Source: Streptomyces sp. DT2A-34 (GTDB taxonomy: Bacteria; Actinomycetota; Actinomycetes; Streptomycetales; Streptomycetaceae). From it: a stretch of DNA of 64,000 nucleotides. Location: the NCBI RefSeq assembly GCF_030499515.1, contig NZ_JASTWJ010000001.1:3390001-3454000 (forward strand), given 5' to 3'. The translations under genes were made by a program, and so were the position numbers. The notes under the pieces were generated by a model. The model was not told the DNA's origin. It saw only the letters and a program-made list of their open reading frames with translations, and made no database searches. Positions 25,620-35,554 of the stretch are shown here, one piece after another. Numbering within the stretch: position 1 is the first letter of the stretch; the number at the start of each line of letters is the position of its first letter.

Positions 25620-26219
25620 GTGCTCAGAGATCGTACGGACACCCGCGCCACGCTCTGGCGGATCGCCGCCGGACAGCGGGGGTATTTCACCGCCGCACAG
25701 GCCCGGAAGGCGGGGTACTCGTACCAGGCCCAGCGCTACCACGCGCAGCACGGCAACTGGCTTGCGGTCGACCGGGCCATCTACCGCTTCCGTGAGTTCG
25801 CGGACCTGCCGAGCGAAGGCGACGAGCAGTTCGTCCGCTGGTCGCTGTGGAGCAGGGGGCGCGCGGTGATCTCACATGCCAGCGCTCTGGCGGCCCATGA
25901 TCTGGGGGTGGCCAACCCCTCCCGCATCCATCTCACCGTGCCGCGCGCCTTCCGACAGACCACGGACGCGGTGATCCTGCACCATGCCGATCTCGCCGAC
26001 GGAGACAGTGAGGGGCGTGCCGGATACCGGGTGACGACGCCGCTGAGGGCGCTGGCGGAGAGTGCTGCCGACGGGGAGGACCAGGACGTGCTCGAATCCG
26101 CGGTGTCCGAGGCCCTGGAGCGCGGAATGATCACCCGTCGGAAGCTGCTGCACGCAGCCCAGCTTTGCGGACCACGGTCCGAGCTGGGAATCGAGCGCGC
26201 GCTCGGAGCTCTGTCGTGA
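25620..26219 (+). CDS. abiEi: AbiEi-type antitoxin and autorepressor (type IV toxin-antitoxin)
   Basis: This 199-aa protein starts with a winged helix-turn-helix (LWRIAAGQRGYFTAAQARKAG), followed by the AbiEi core with RAIYRFREF and SHASALAAHDLG. Antitoxins of this family counter AbiEii without binding it tightly, and repress the operon. GTG at 25620 is favoured because GGGGAGG immediately precedes it and homologues begin there; an ATG at 25557 would lie inside the operator. The stop overlaps the toxin GTG (GTGA). The pair is inserted between hsdR and hsdM. Confidence 0.82.
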   Translation: MLRDRTDTRATLWRIAAGQRGYFTAAQARKAGYSYQAQRYHAQHGNWLAVDRAIYRFREFADLPSEGDEQFVRWSLWSRGRAVISHASALAAHDLGVANPSRIHLTVPRAFRQTTDAVILHHADLADGDSEGRAGYRVTTPLRALAESAADGEDQDVLESAVSEALERGMITRRKLLHAAQLCGPRSELGIERALGALS

Positions 26220-27157
26220 CCGGGCGGTACCGGAATGCGGCGGACCTGAGGAGGGCGCTGGAGGCGCGACTCAAGCAGGAGGCCGCCGAGACCGGTGCGG
26301 ACCTGGCTCGACGACGGCGGCTGGTCGTCTTCGACCGCCTCGCGGCGCGGCTGGCCGAGGACCGCGCCGGCGGCTGGGTACTGAAGGGCGGTGCCGTCAT
26401 GGAGTTCCGCTTCACCGGGCGCGCGCGCACCACCAAGGACCTCGACCTGGCCGTACGGCCTGATCCGGTCGGCGGAGGTCTTGACGGGGATGCGGTCCGC
26501 GACCTGCTCATCGAGGCTCTGGACCGCGACCTCGACGCCGACGGATTCCGGTTCCGTGTCGCGGCGCCGGTGGCCCTGAAGGCGGACGTCGCCGGGCGGG
26601 GTGGGTGGCGCTTCTCCGTCGAGGCGCACCTGGCGGGGAAGGTCTTCGCCGGTGTCAGGGTGGACGTGGTCGACCGTGGCGAGGAGATCACACTCACCGA
26701 GCGCCTGCCCCTCCCCAACACGCTGGAGTTCGCCGGTGCGCCAGCGCGTGCGATCGAGGCGGTCGACCGGCGTCAACACTTCGCGGAGAAACTCCACGCG
26801 CTCACCCGCGACTACGGCGATCGGCCCAATACCCGGGTCAAGGACCTGGTGGACCTCGTGCTCCTGATCGAGAGCGGGCTCTCCGGCGACATGGACCTGT
26901 TGAAGGCCGTGCGACACGTGTTCGCGGTACGGGCCACGCACGAGGTTCCCCTCGTGCTTCCTGACCCGCCGCCGCGGTGGCGGGACGACTATCCGGAGAT
27001 CGCCAGGGAGTTGGCGACCAGCATTCCACCGACCCTCGACGCCGCGATGGCCTTGGTCCGCGAGCTGTGGGCCCGGACGCTTGCTGAGGACGCAGGGACG
27101 GGCGACGGAGACACCGCATTTCCGGGACGGAACGAGCAGAAGGACCAACTGAACTGA
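26216..27157 (+). CDS. abiEii: AbiEii-type nucleotidyltransferase toxin
   Basis: A 313-aa nucleotidyltransferase of the AbiEii/MenT family. The catalytic elements are visible: KGGAVMEFRF for the GG..E/L loop, TKDLDLAV for the metal-binding D-x-D, and AEKLHALTRD for the third motif. Such toxins modify tRNA or related targets using NTPs and stop growth during phage infection. GTG overlaps the antitoxin stop. One base separates its stop from the hsdM start, so it is likely co-transcribed with the modification genes. Confidence 0.85.
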   Translation: MTGRYRNAADLRRALEARLKQEAAETGADLARRRRLVVFDRLAARLAEDRAGGWVLKGGAVMEFRFTGRARTTKDLDLAVRPDPVGGGLDGDAVRDLLIEALDRDLDADGFRFRVAAPVALKADVAGRGGWRFSVEAHLAGKVFAGVRVDVVDRGEEITLTERLPLPNTLEFAGAPARAIEAVDRRQHFAEKLHALTRDYGDRPNTRVKDLVDLVLLIESGLSGDMDLLKAVRHVFAVRATHEVPLVLPDPPPRWRDDYPEIARELATSIPPTLDAAMALVRELWARTLAEDAGTGDGDTAFPGRNEQKDQLN

Positions 27158-27158
27158 C

Positions 27159-28676
27159 ATGGCAGCGACCAGAAGGAAAGCGGCGGAAAAGGCACCCGTC
27201 ACCACTCAGGCTCGCCTGGCGTCCCTGATCAAGTCCGCGCGCGACACCATGCGCAAGGACGCCGGCATGAACGGCGACCTGGACCGGTTGCCGCAGCTGT
27301 CCTGGCTCCTGTTCCTCAAAGCATTCGAGGAGCGCGTCGAGGAGGAGGGCGAGGCGCTGGACCCGGGCGGATACCGCCGGGCGATCGAGAAGCCATACCG
27401 TTGGACGGACTGGGCGACGGACGAGGACCTCAGCGGCAACGAGCTGAAGGCCTTCGTTAACGACGAGCTGATCCCCTACCTGGCGGGCCTGGGCAGGGAG
27501 GCCGACCGGGGGGCGGAGGACCCGCGCAACGTCATCTCGCTGATCTTCAAGGACGTCGTCAACCGCATGCAGTCGGGAACGCTGCTGCGTGACCTCGTGA
27601 ACATCGTCAACAAGATTCACTTCATCTCGCACGACGACATCCACACCATGGCGTTCGTCTACGAGTCGATCCTGCGGGAGATGCGCGACGCGGCCGGCGA
27701 CTCCGGCGAGTTCTACACACCGCGCCCCGTCAACCGCTTCATGGTGCGGCAGTCGTTCCTCGAACTCGGCGAGACGATCCTCGACCCGGCCTGTGGGACC
27801 GGCGGATTCCTGGTGCAGGCGTACGAGGAACTGGAGGGGAGGGTCAAGACCGAGACGCAGCAGCGCGAGCTCCACGCGAACCTCAAGGGCATCGAGAAGA
27901 AACCGCTGCCGTATCTGCTGGCCTCGATGAACCTGCTCCTCCACGGCGTTCACGCCCCCCGCCTCCGGCGCGAGAACGCACTCCTCACTATGCGGAACGC
28001 GCAGGCGGCGGACAAGGTGGACGTGGTCCTCACCAACCCGCCGTTCGGCGGGGAGGAGGAGTCGTCGGTCGTCACGGCCTTCCCGTCCGCCTTCCAGACG
28101 CAGGAGACGGCCTGGCTCTTCCTGTACTCGATCTTGGACCAGCTGAAGCTGGGCGGCCGCTGTGCGATCGTCCTGCCGAACGGCTCGCTCTTCGCCTCCG
28201 GCGAGAACTCGATCGGCGCGAAGATCAAGAAGAAGCTGATGAAGGAGTGCAACCTGCACACCGTCGTTCGCCTTCCCCAGGGGGTTTTCGCTCCCTATAC
28301 GCAGATCCCGTCCAACATCCTCTTCTTCGAGAAGACCGGCCCCACGCGGGACGTCTGGTTCTACGAGATCCCCCTCCCGGAGGGCCGCCGCGGCTACACC
28401 AAGACGAAGCCGCAGCAGCTGGAGGAGTACGACGACTGCGTGGCCTGGTGGGGCGGCAAGACGCGCGAGGGCCGCGAGGCGGGGGAGCGCGCGTGGTCGG
28501 TCCCGGCGGCGGAGATCATCGCGGACGGCTACAACCTCGATCGCCCCAACCCGCACATCGGGGATGAGTTGGCCCACCGAACGCCGGAGGAGCTGGTGGA
28601 CGAGCTGGTGAAGACGGAAGAGGAGATCCTCCGGTTGCTGACGGAGTTGCGCGAAGGGCTGGGCGGAGAGCGATGA
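27159..28676 (+). CDS. hsdM: Type I DNA methyltransferase M subunit
   Basis: A 505-aa N6-adenine methyltransferase. It has an N-terminal helical domain (LSWLLFLKAFEE), the AdoMet motif DPACGTGGFL near residue 208, and the catalytic NPPFGG near 292. The segment SGEFYTPRPVNRFM is a type I hallmark. It acts with HsdS to protect host DNA and with HsdR to restrict foreign DNA. hsdS starts four bases before its stop (ATGA overlap). Confidence 0.95.
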   Translation: MAATRRKAAEKAPVTTQARLASLIKSARDTMRKDAGMNGDLDRLPQLSWLLFLKAFEERVEEEGEALDPGGYRRAIEKPYRWTDWATDEDLSGNELKAFVNDELIPYLAGLGREADRGAEDPRNVISLIFKDVVNRMQSGTLLRDLVNIVNKIHFISHDDIHTMAFVYESILREMRDAAGDSGEFYTPRPVNRFMVRQSFLELGETILDPACGTGGFLVQAYEELEGRVKTETQQRELHANLKGIEKKPLPYLLASMNLLLHGVHAPRLRRENALLTMRNAQAADKVDVVLTNPPFGGEEESSVVTAFPSAFQTQETAWLFLYSILDQLKLGGRCAIVLPNGSLFASGENSIGAKIKKKLMKECNLHTVVRLPQGVFAPYTQIPSNILFFEKTGPTRDVWFYEIPLPEGRRGYTKTKPQQLEEYDDCVAWWGGKTREGREAGERAWSVPAAEIIADGYNLDRPNPHIGDELAHRTPEELVDELVKTEEEILRLLTELREGLGGER

Positions 28677-29809
28677 AAGCGCCTGACGTTCGTCCGCTAA
28701 GTGACATCCTTCGCGTAAATATCGATGCTCACGTCGTGACCTCAGAAGAGGTCTATCGCATCGCTGGGGTTCGTGGATTCGGAAATGGGGTGTTCGCGCG
28801 CGAGCAAATTACAGGTGGGCAGACCAGCTACAAGGTGCTTCACCGAATGGCCGGTGGACAGTTCGTCATGAGCCGCCTAAAGGCGTTCGAGGGGGCGATC
28901 GCGCTAGTGCCGGACGAATTCGACGGATACTTCGCTTCCCCAGAGTTCCCTACCTTCTCTTTGAGGGAGGGAGTTGGGGAAAGTCGTTACGTGAAGCACT
29001 TGTTTGGCTGGCCAGCCTTCTGGGATATGCTGAAAGGCGAGTCTAAGGGAATCGGCGCCCGTCGAGAGCGGGTCAGTGCAGAGCGTTTGCTAGCGCTCCA
29101 AGTACCTCTGCCGCACCTGAATGAACAGCGCCGCATCGCCGACAAGCTGGACGCGGCGATGGGCAGTATTACCCGAGTGGCGCAGCTGAAGAAGGAGTCG
29201 GACGCGCTAGTGCAACAGCACGCGGATTCGCTGCTCAGGTCTGTGGACCAGGTTGCGACCCTCGGCTCCGCTCTGCGCGTCGACCAGGACTTTGTCGACG
29301 TTTCGTCAGACGAGAAGTACGCCGTCACCGGTATCTACAGCTTCGGCAAGGGGCTCATCAAGCGTCCCGTCATTCAGGGCTCCGAGACCGCGTATCCGCG
29401 ATTCGCGCGCCTGCGTAAGGGCCAAATCGTGATGAGCAAGCTGAACGCATGGGAAGGCGCGCTAGCCGTCGTCGACGAGAGTTTCTCGGGCACTTACGTC
29501 TCGCCCGAGTACCCGGTTTTCAGCCTGAACACCGAGACCGCGCACCCCGCGTACATCGGCCACCTCCTCGCGTGGCCGGAACTGTGGTCCAGGCTGACGC
29601 CTCGTGGCTCGATGGTGCGACGCAAGCGCACCACCCCGGCCACCCTGCTCTCCACGGAGGTCCCGCTCCCTCCGCTGCCGGAACAGCGCCGCATCGCTGA
29701 ACGCCTCACGCTGGCCCGCCGCGTCGCCGAGGCCGGCGCCCGGCAAGTCGTCGACCTGGAGGTGCTGCGTAAGGGCCTGCTCGACGCCGCCTTCTCCGGG
29801 CGCCTGTAG
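28673..29809 (+). CDS. hsdS: Type I specificity subunit S
   Basis: This 378-aa protein has two target-recognition domains, each followed by a conserved helix. The first repeat ends near LPHLNEQRRIADKLDAA, the second near LPPLPEQRRIAERL. The two halves share the same order of elements, including a QFVMSRLKAFEGA / QIVMSKLNAWEGA pair, so each reads one half of a bipartite site. The first domain (about 28680-29100) uses visibly more AT-rich codons than the rest, suggesting domain exchange. The stop is 5 bp from the convergent radC stop. Confidence 0.92.
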   Translation: MKAPDVRPLSDILRVNIDAHVVTSEEVYRIAGVRGFGNGVFAREQITGGQTSYKVLHRMAGGQFVMSRLKAFEGAIALVPDEFDGYFASPEFPTFSLREGVGESRYVKHLFGWPAFWDMLKGESKGIGARRERVSAERLLALQVPLPHLNEQRRIADKLDAAMGSITRVAQLKKESDALVQQHADSLLRSVDQVATLGSALRVDQDFVDVSSDEKYAVTGIYSFGKGLIKRPVIQGSETAYPRFARLRKGQIVMSKLNAWEGALAVVDESFSGTYVSPEYPVFSLNTETAHPAYIGHLLAWPELWSRLTPRGSMVRRKRTTPATLLSTEVPLPPLPEQRRIAERLTLARRVAEAGARQVVDLEVLRKGLLDAAFSGRL

Positions 29810-29814
29810 GCGGG

Positions 29815-30483
29815 TCAGTCGGGCGGGACCCGCCGCCATCCCGAATCCGTGACCACCACGTGGTCGAGGAAGCGCAGACCGACCGCCTCCGCCCCCGCCG
29901 CAAGGCGGGATGTCGTCAGGCGGTCGGCGTCGCTCGGCGTCAGGCGGCCGGTGGGGTGGTTATGGGCGACACCGAACGCCGTGCCGCCGAGGGCAAGAAC
30001 GCGAGCGAGCGTGTCGCGGACCGGGACCAGGGTGCGGTCGGACGCGCCGTCAGTGAGGACGGAGGTGCGGAGGACCACGCCAGCCCCGTCGCAGGTCACC
30101 AGAACCGCGCGTTCGTGGCGCAAGCCACGGAGGAGAGGGCTCGCGGCGGCCGCCAGGTCGGCGGAGCCGGAAACCCGCCGCAGGCCGGGAGCCTGCTGCA
30201 CCGCCGCCCGCCGTCCCAACTGGAACGCCGCCGCGACCCGCGCCGCCTTCGCCGGGCCTACACCCGGCAGGCTGGCGGCGAGCTCATCGGCAGGGACTCG
30301 CGACAGTGCGTACAGCCCGCCGTGCCGGGCGATCAACCGACCCGCCAGTTCCACGGCGTCCTGGCCGGCCAGGCCCGCCCCCAGCAGCAGTGCGAGAAGC
30401 TCCCGGTCGGACAGGGCCTCCGCACCCCGGTCGAGCAGCCGTTCTCGTGGCCGATCCTGCGCCGGGACCTCCCTCATGCGCAT
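29815..30483 (-). CDS. radC: RadC-like JAB/MPN-domain protein
   Basis: A 222-aa protein with a helix-hairpin-helix (LPGVGPAKAARVA) and a JAB metalloprotease-type motif (HNHPTGRLTPSDAD), with the two histidines and aspartate of the zinc site. RadC-like proteins are common on mobile elements. The old DNA-repair role is not supported, and the real function is unclear. ATG at 30483 is chosen, with another ATG two codons later. It follows the DUF262 gene by 16 bp on the same strand, so the two probably form an operon. Confidence 0.85.
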   Translation of the reverse strand: MRMREVPAQDRPRERLLDRGAEALSDRELLALLLGAGLAGQDAVELAGRLIARHGGLYALSRVPADELAASLPGVGPAKAARVAAAFQLGRRAAVQQAPGLRRVSGSADLAAAASPLLRGLRHERAVLVTCDGAGVVLRTSVLTDGASDRTLVPVRDTLARVLALGGTAFGVAHNHPTGRLTPSDADRLTTSRLAAGAEAVGLRFLDHVVVTDSGWRRVPPD

Positions 30484-30499
30484 GCCGATCAGGCCCGGC

Positions 30500-32221
30500 T
30501 CAGTCGACCGAGTCGCGGTCGAACGGCTCCGCGTCGTCAGGTACGGGGTCGGGCTCCTCGGACTCCTCGGCGCCCATCGACGTGACGTCCGGCCTTGAGC
30601 CATCGCCGCCCTCGGCAGCCGATCCGATCAGGTCGATCAGACGCGCGTGCAGGGTCCGCGAGCGAGCCTTCAGGAAGCCCTCGTAGTCATCTCGCAGAGC
30701 AGCCTGGTAGGCGTCCTCCTCGACGAGACAGGTCCGCAGCCGAGCTCTCAGAGTGTCCTCGCCGTGCCAGTCGATCAAGTCCTTGAGATACACGGAGGGC
30801 GGAGAGTCGGAGACGTTGTTGTTGGTGATCGCGCTCAACATGATCAGGTTTCCGCACACGTTCGCCCGAGCCGCGCTCACTCCGCGTCGCTTCAGAAAGG
30901 CGCGCGGGAAGAAGTGGTGGAATTGCTTGTCGTTCTGCCCGGCCAGCGCCTTGTCGGTGTCGATGGCCTGGCCGGTGTTGAGGTCCACGGGCTTCTCGTA
31001 CGACATCAGCAAGACGTGCAGCTTGGTTGGCGCGTTGGCGCGGGAGAACTGCGTCCGCTGCCAGAGCACGTCGCGCGGCAGAGCCGCCCCCGTCTCGATC
31101 TCCGTCGCCTGGCCGTTGGCGAAAGCGCTCACCGCGTCGAGGTCGGCCGTCATCTGTGACTCGCGCCAGCCCTTGAAGTACTCGCTACTCGCCGTCAGCC
31201 AGAACCACCGGCCGATCGCCGCGTACTGATCGGCGGACGGTTTGGGGAGCTGCCGGAACAGCTCCACCAGGACCGCGAACTGGTTGTAGTACGGCAGAGC
31301 CTCGGCGCGGGGGGTCCGGATCTGGGTGAAGAGGAAGTCGACCGCTCGAGCGGCCGCTTTGCCGGCCTCGCTCACCGCGTCCTGCAACTCCGCGCGGTCG
31401 AGACGCCGCAGGTCCTGGATGGACTTCGTGGAGAACCCCAAGCCGGCGGCTGCGGAAATCGTGCGGAGCATCGTCTTGGTGTCGACTCGGCCGTACCGCT
31501 TCCGGTCGAGGACCTGCAGCAGCTGTTCGATCTCCTCCTTGAGGTCGAAGTCGCTCGACCAGGTCCCGGCGCGCACAAGGTCGACGATGTCCATCCTCGT
31601 GCCCGTGCTGTTGATCCGCTCGAAGATGCGGGCCGAGTCCTCCTCGGTGACCTCGAGCATGGTCACGACCGGTACCTGGTACCCGCGAAACTGATCGCTC
31701 AGCGCCTGAGCGCGCCGCACGTGCTCGTCCGTCGGTTTATCCCTCAACACCCACGCCATCATCGAGCCCGCCGAGTCCAGGTCGCGAACGGGAATGACGT
31801 GCGCACCGGCCGGGGTCTCCTCCGTGAGATACAGGAATTCCTCACGGGCCAGGTCGAATCCGATCCTCCACCGTGCCCCCTCGCCGTGCATCGCACCCAC
31901 GAGACTCGCCAGCCGCTGCTGTCCATCGATGACGTACTGCACCGGAGCCCCGGACACCTGCGGAACGGCGGTCAGCCCAGCAATCTCGTGACCGCTGGCC
32001 AGCCTCCGGTCGGACGTACGCCACATCAGCAAACTGCCGATGGGATAGTTCCGGCGGACCGAGTCCAGCAGATAGAGCACCTGTTCTGGCTCCCAGACGA
32101 ACGCCCGCTGGTACTTCGGCAGAACGATCTCTCCGGACAGCACGCGGTGCGCGAGCGTCGAGATCGGCGCAATCGTCGGTTCGGGCGCTGTGACGCGCCC
32201 AGAGCCCTGAGATGACCCCAT
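30500..32221 (-). CDS. DUF262/HNH protein, GmrSD-like restriction candidate
   Basis: This 573-aa protein has the DUF262 N-terminal domain, with YQRAFVWEPEQV and YVIDGQQRL (the DGQQR nucleotide-binding motif). The C-terminal DUF1524-type HNH region has FHHFFPRAFLKRRG followed by NLIMLSAITN. In GmrSD these domains form a nucleotide-dependent endonuclease that cuts modified phage DNA. Here both are fused in one chain, as in many single-chain family members. The acidic tail (EESEEPDPVPDDAEPFD) is odd. It lies within the defence island upstream of radC. Confidence 0.82.
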   Translation of the reverse strand: MGSSQGSGRVTAPEPTIAPISTLAHRVLSGEIVLPKYQRAFVWEPEQVLYLLDSVRRNYPIGSLLMWRTSDRRLASGHEIAGLTAVPQVSGAPVQYVIDGQQRLASLVGAMHGEGARWRIGFDLAREEFLYLTEETPAGAHVIPVRDLDSAGSMMAWVLRDKPTDEHVRRAQALSDQFRGYQVPVVTMLEVTEEDSARIFERINSTGTRMDIVDLVRAGTWSSDFDLKEEIEQLLQVLDRKRYGRVDTKTMLRTISAAAGLGFSTKSIQDLRRLDRAELQDAVSEAGKAAARAVDFLFTQIRTPRAEALPYYNQFAVLVELFRQLPKPSADQYAAIGRWFWLTASSEYFKGWRESQMTADLDAVSAFANGQATEIETGAALPRDVLWQRTQFSRANAPTKLHVLLMSYEKPVDLNTGQAIDTDKALAGQNDKQFHHFFPRAFLKRRGVSAARANVCGNLIMLSAITNNNVSDSPPSVYLKDLIDWHGEDTLRARLRTCLVEEDAYQAALRDDYEGFLKARSRTLHARLIDLIGSAAEGGDGSRPDVTSMGAEESEEPDPVPDDAEPFDRDSVD

Positions 32222-32535
32222 TTCGCCCCTCCACTGCTGTGCCTGCTCGCCGGTTCAGCTGTCGAGACGATCCTAGAAGTCAGCACTGACAATCCGCCGA
32301 CCACGTCAGTGGACCGCCGAGCAGGTACGCAGTCCCACTACGTGCCAGCGTGCCGCAAAGACACCCAGCACGAATCCAGCACGGTACGGATAGGAGGGGT
32401 GATGACAGGTGACGAGAGGTCAGAAAATCCAGCACCTATCCAGCACCGTAAAAATCAAGGGGCCCGACCCCGAAGAGTCGGACCCCCTCTGACCTGCATG
32501 TTTGCCAGATCAACGACGTGGTGATATGTCACCCG
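32222..32535. other. Right end of the island: arm-type sites and ychF terminator
   Basis: No gene is seen in this 314-bp gap. CCAGCAC arm-type sites occur at 32365-32371 and 32376-32382 (11 bp apart), and at 32429-32435 and 32440-32446 (11 bp apart). The block ATCCAGCACC-ATCCAGCACCGT repeats the left-end arrangement with one difference. The hairpin at 32460-32485 follows. Confidence 0.6.

Positions 32536-32559
<24 letters not shown>
32456..32559. repeat. Right attachment-site repeat (attR)
   Basis: This is the right copy of the island-flanking repeat. The identical 20-bp core (32540-32559) encodes the last residues of YchF. The leftward part shares 14-nt, 9-nt and 6-nt blocks with 21977-22016 at equal spacing, then differs by a 5-nt length change before the core. 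Confidence 0.8.
32460..32485 (-). terminator. ychF terminator hairpin
   Basis: GGGCCCGAC (32460-32468) and GTCGGACCC (32477-32485) pair with one mismatch. Read on the minus strand the hairpin lies about 50 nt after the ychF stop and is followed by a T-rich stretch (CCTTGATTTTT). It is duplicated at 21981-22006. Confidence 0.7.
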
Positions 32560-33624
<1,065 letters not shown>

Positions 33625-33854
33625 GTTGCGACTTCCCGTACGTGAGAGGACTTCAGGGCTGGGCTGGGCTGGGGCCCGGTCCTTCTTCGATCTTCGATGC
33701 AGATGATGCAGACGCACGGGCCGATCCACCAGTCTACGGCGTACCGGACCGGGCCCCGGCGGCCGAGGGTCGGCGCATCGAACAGGTGGCCAAGGTCCGC
33801 CCCCGGGCGTGTCTGAGGGCCGATTCACCACATAAACCGACCTAGGTTGGTGCA

Positions 33855-34709
33855 GTGGAGCCAGACAGGGCGCGACCTGCCGGGTATGACTCGCGACGCG
33901 GTACGCCGCCGCCGTTGCCGCCGCAGGCGGCGCGGGGCGGGGGTGGTGCGGGGCGGGGCGCGGGCGGGTTCGCGCGGGGTGAGCGCGGGTGCGCGCCGGA
34001 CGGGGTCGGTGTGGAGCGGGGCGAAGGTCGTACGAGGCGGGGCGCGGGCGGGTTCGCGCGGGGTGAGCGCGGTGCGGGCGGTGCGGGCCGGGTGAGGGGT
34101 GTGAGCGGTTCGGATCGGTCCGTCTGGCCGCCCCGGTCGTCCGGCTCCGCCCCGGCGGCGAGCTCCTCCCGCCCCGCCCGGCCGTCCCGCGCCACCGGAT
34201 CCGCCCAGCCGGCCCGGTCGACCCGGCCCGTCTCCCAGCGCCGCCCGGGTACGGCCCCGGCGGCAGCGGCGGTACGGCGACCCGGGCCGTCCCCCGCGCC
34301 GCAGACCGCGCGCCGGTTTCCCAACCCCCGGCTCACCGGTCTGGGCGGCGGCCTGTTCTGCGGTGCCGTGATGCTCCTGCTCGGCTACCTCGACGCGCTG
34401 CTGTTCGGGTCGTCGCTCACGGTGTACAGCGTGCTGTTCCTGCCGGTGTGCGTGCTGACGGCGGTCTGGGTGCGCAGGGGCGACCTGATGACCGCGCCGG
34501 TGGTCGTGCCGATCGCCTTCGCGGTGGGGCTGGTTCCGGTGGCCGACCAGGGCGGGGGGATCGGCGGTCACCTGATGGGGATCGTGACCGCCCTCGCCAC
34601 TGAGGCCGGGTGGCTGTACGGGGGGACGCTGGTCACCGCTCTCATCGTGACCGTACGAAGGGTCCGCCTGATGGTGCGCAGGGCGGCGGCCCGCCGCCGG
34701 TCGGGGTGA
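33855..34709 (+). CDS. DUF6542 membrane protein with disordered N-terminus
   Basis: A 284-aa protein. The first 150 residues are Arg/Gly/Pro/Ala-rich and include RGAGGFARGERG twice, caused by a 37-nt DNA repeat (33952-33988 and 34036-34072). The C-terminal part has about four hydrophobic segments (GLFCGAVMLLLGYLDALLF, VYSVLFLPVCVLTAVW and others), matching the Streptomyces DUF6542 domain. GTG at 33855 is the first start in frame. The function is unknown. It diverges from ychF across a 230-bp gap in which no further feature is seen. Confidence 0.75.
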   Translation: MEPDRARPAGYDSRRGTPPPLPPQAARGGGGAGRGAGGFARGERGCAPDGVGVERGEGRTRRGAGGFARGERGAGGAGRVRGVSGSDRSVWPPRSSGSAPAASSSRPARPSRATGSAQPARSTRPVSQRRPGTAPAAAAVRRPGPSPAPQTARRFPNPRLTGLGGGLFCGAVMLLLGYLDALLFGSSLTVYSVLFLPVCVLTAVWVRRGDLMTAPVVVPIAFAVGLVPVADQGGGIGGHLMGIVTALATEAGWLYGGTLVTALIVTVRRVRLMVRRAAARRRSG

Positions 34710-34775
34710 GCGTCGACCAGCTTGTCCTCGACCAGCTTGTCCTTCGGACGTCCCTGGACGTCCTGCAGACGTCCT

Positions 34776-35525
34776 TCAGCTGTCCTTCTCCGCCGCCCGC
34801 ATCGCCGCCCCCACGATCCCCGCGTTGTTCTGCAGCCGCGCCGGGACGATCTCCGCCTTGATGCCCTCGATGTGGGGCAGGAACTTGTGGGACTTCCGGC
34901 TCACCCCGCCGCCGATGATGAACAGTTCCGGGGAGAACAGCATCTCGACATGGGCCAGGTACTTCTGGACGCGCTCGGCCCAGTGCTCCCACGACAGGTC
35001 CTCGTCCTCCCTGGCCTTGCTGGAGGCGCGCTTCTCGGCGTCGTGGCCGTGGAGTTCGAGATGGCCCAGCTCGGTGTTGGGGACCAAGGCGCCGTCGACG
35101 AACAGCGCGCTGCCGATGCCGGTGCCGAAGGTGAGCAGGATCACGGTGCCCCGGCGGTCGCGGCCCGCGCCGAAGTGCATCTCGGCCACGCCGGCCGCGT
35201 CCGCGTCGTTGACCACCGTCACCGGCAGGCCGCCGAGACGCTCGCTGAACAACGCGCGCGCGTCCGTGTCGATCCAGCCTCTGTCGACGTTCGCCGCCGT
35301 ACGGATCGTGGATCCGTCGGTGACCACGCCGGGGAAGGTCAGCCCGACCGGCCCCGTCCAGCCGTAGTGCTCGACGACCTGCTTCACACCGTCGGCCACC
35401 CCGTCGGGTGTGGCCGGGTGCGGAGTGAGCACCTTGAAGCGCTCCTGAGCGAGATCGCCCCTGTCGAGGTCCACCGGGGCGCCCTTGATCCCGGATCCGC
35501 CGATGTCCAAGCCGAAGATCTGCAT
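34776..35525 (-). CDS. ppgK: Polyphosphate glucokinase
   Basis: A 249-aa ROK-family kinase that phosphorylates glucose with polyphosphate or ATP. It has the N-terminal phosphate loop LDIGGSGIKG, catalytic Asp in VVNDADAAG, the second phosphate motif LTFGTGIGSAL and the ELGHLELHG segment. It lies 29 bp downstream of ispH on the same strand. The 66-bp gap to the convergent DUF6542 gene has CGACCAGCTTGTCCT twice in tandem. Confidence 0.94.
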   Translation of the reverse strand: MQIFGLDIGGSGIKGAPVDLDRGDLAQERFKVLTPHPATPDGVADGVKQVVEHYGWTGPVGLTFPGVVTDGSTIRTAANVDRGWIDTDARALFSERLGGLPVTVVNDADAAGVAEMHFGAGRDRRGTVILLTFGTGIGSALFVDGALVPNTELGHLELHGHDAEKRASSKAREDEDLSWEHWAERVQKYLAHVEMLFSPELFIIGGGVSRKSHKFLPHIEGIKAEIVPARLQNNAGIVGAAMRAAEKDS

Positions 35526-35554
35526 GGCCCTACGTTACGACGGCGGACTGACGG

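Noticed and set aside
29815..30483. Classical RadC DNA-repair function
   Set aside because: The JAB motif is intact, but the repair role was not supported for the family; the location suggests a mobile-element function.
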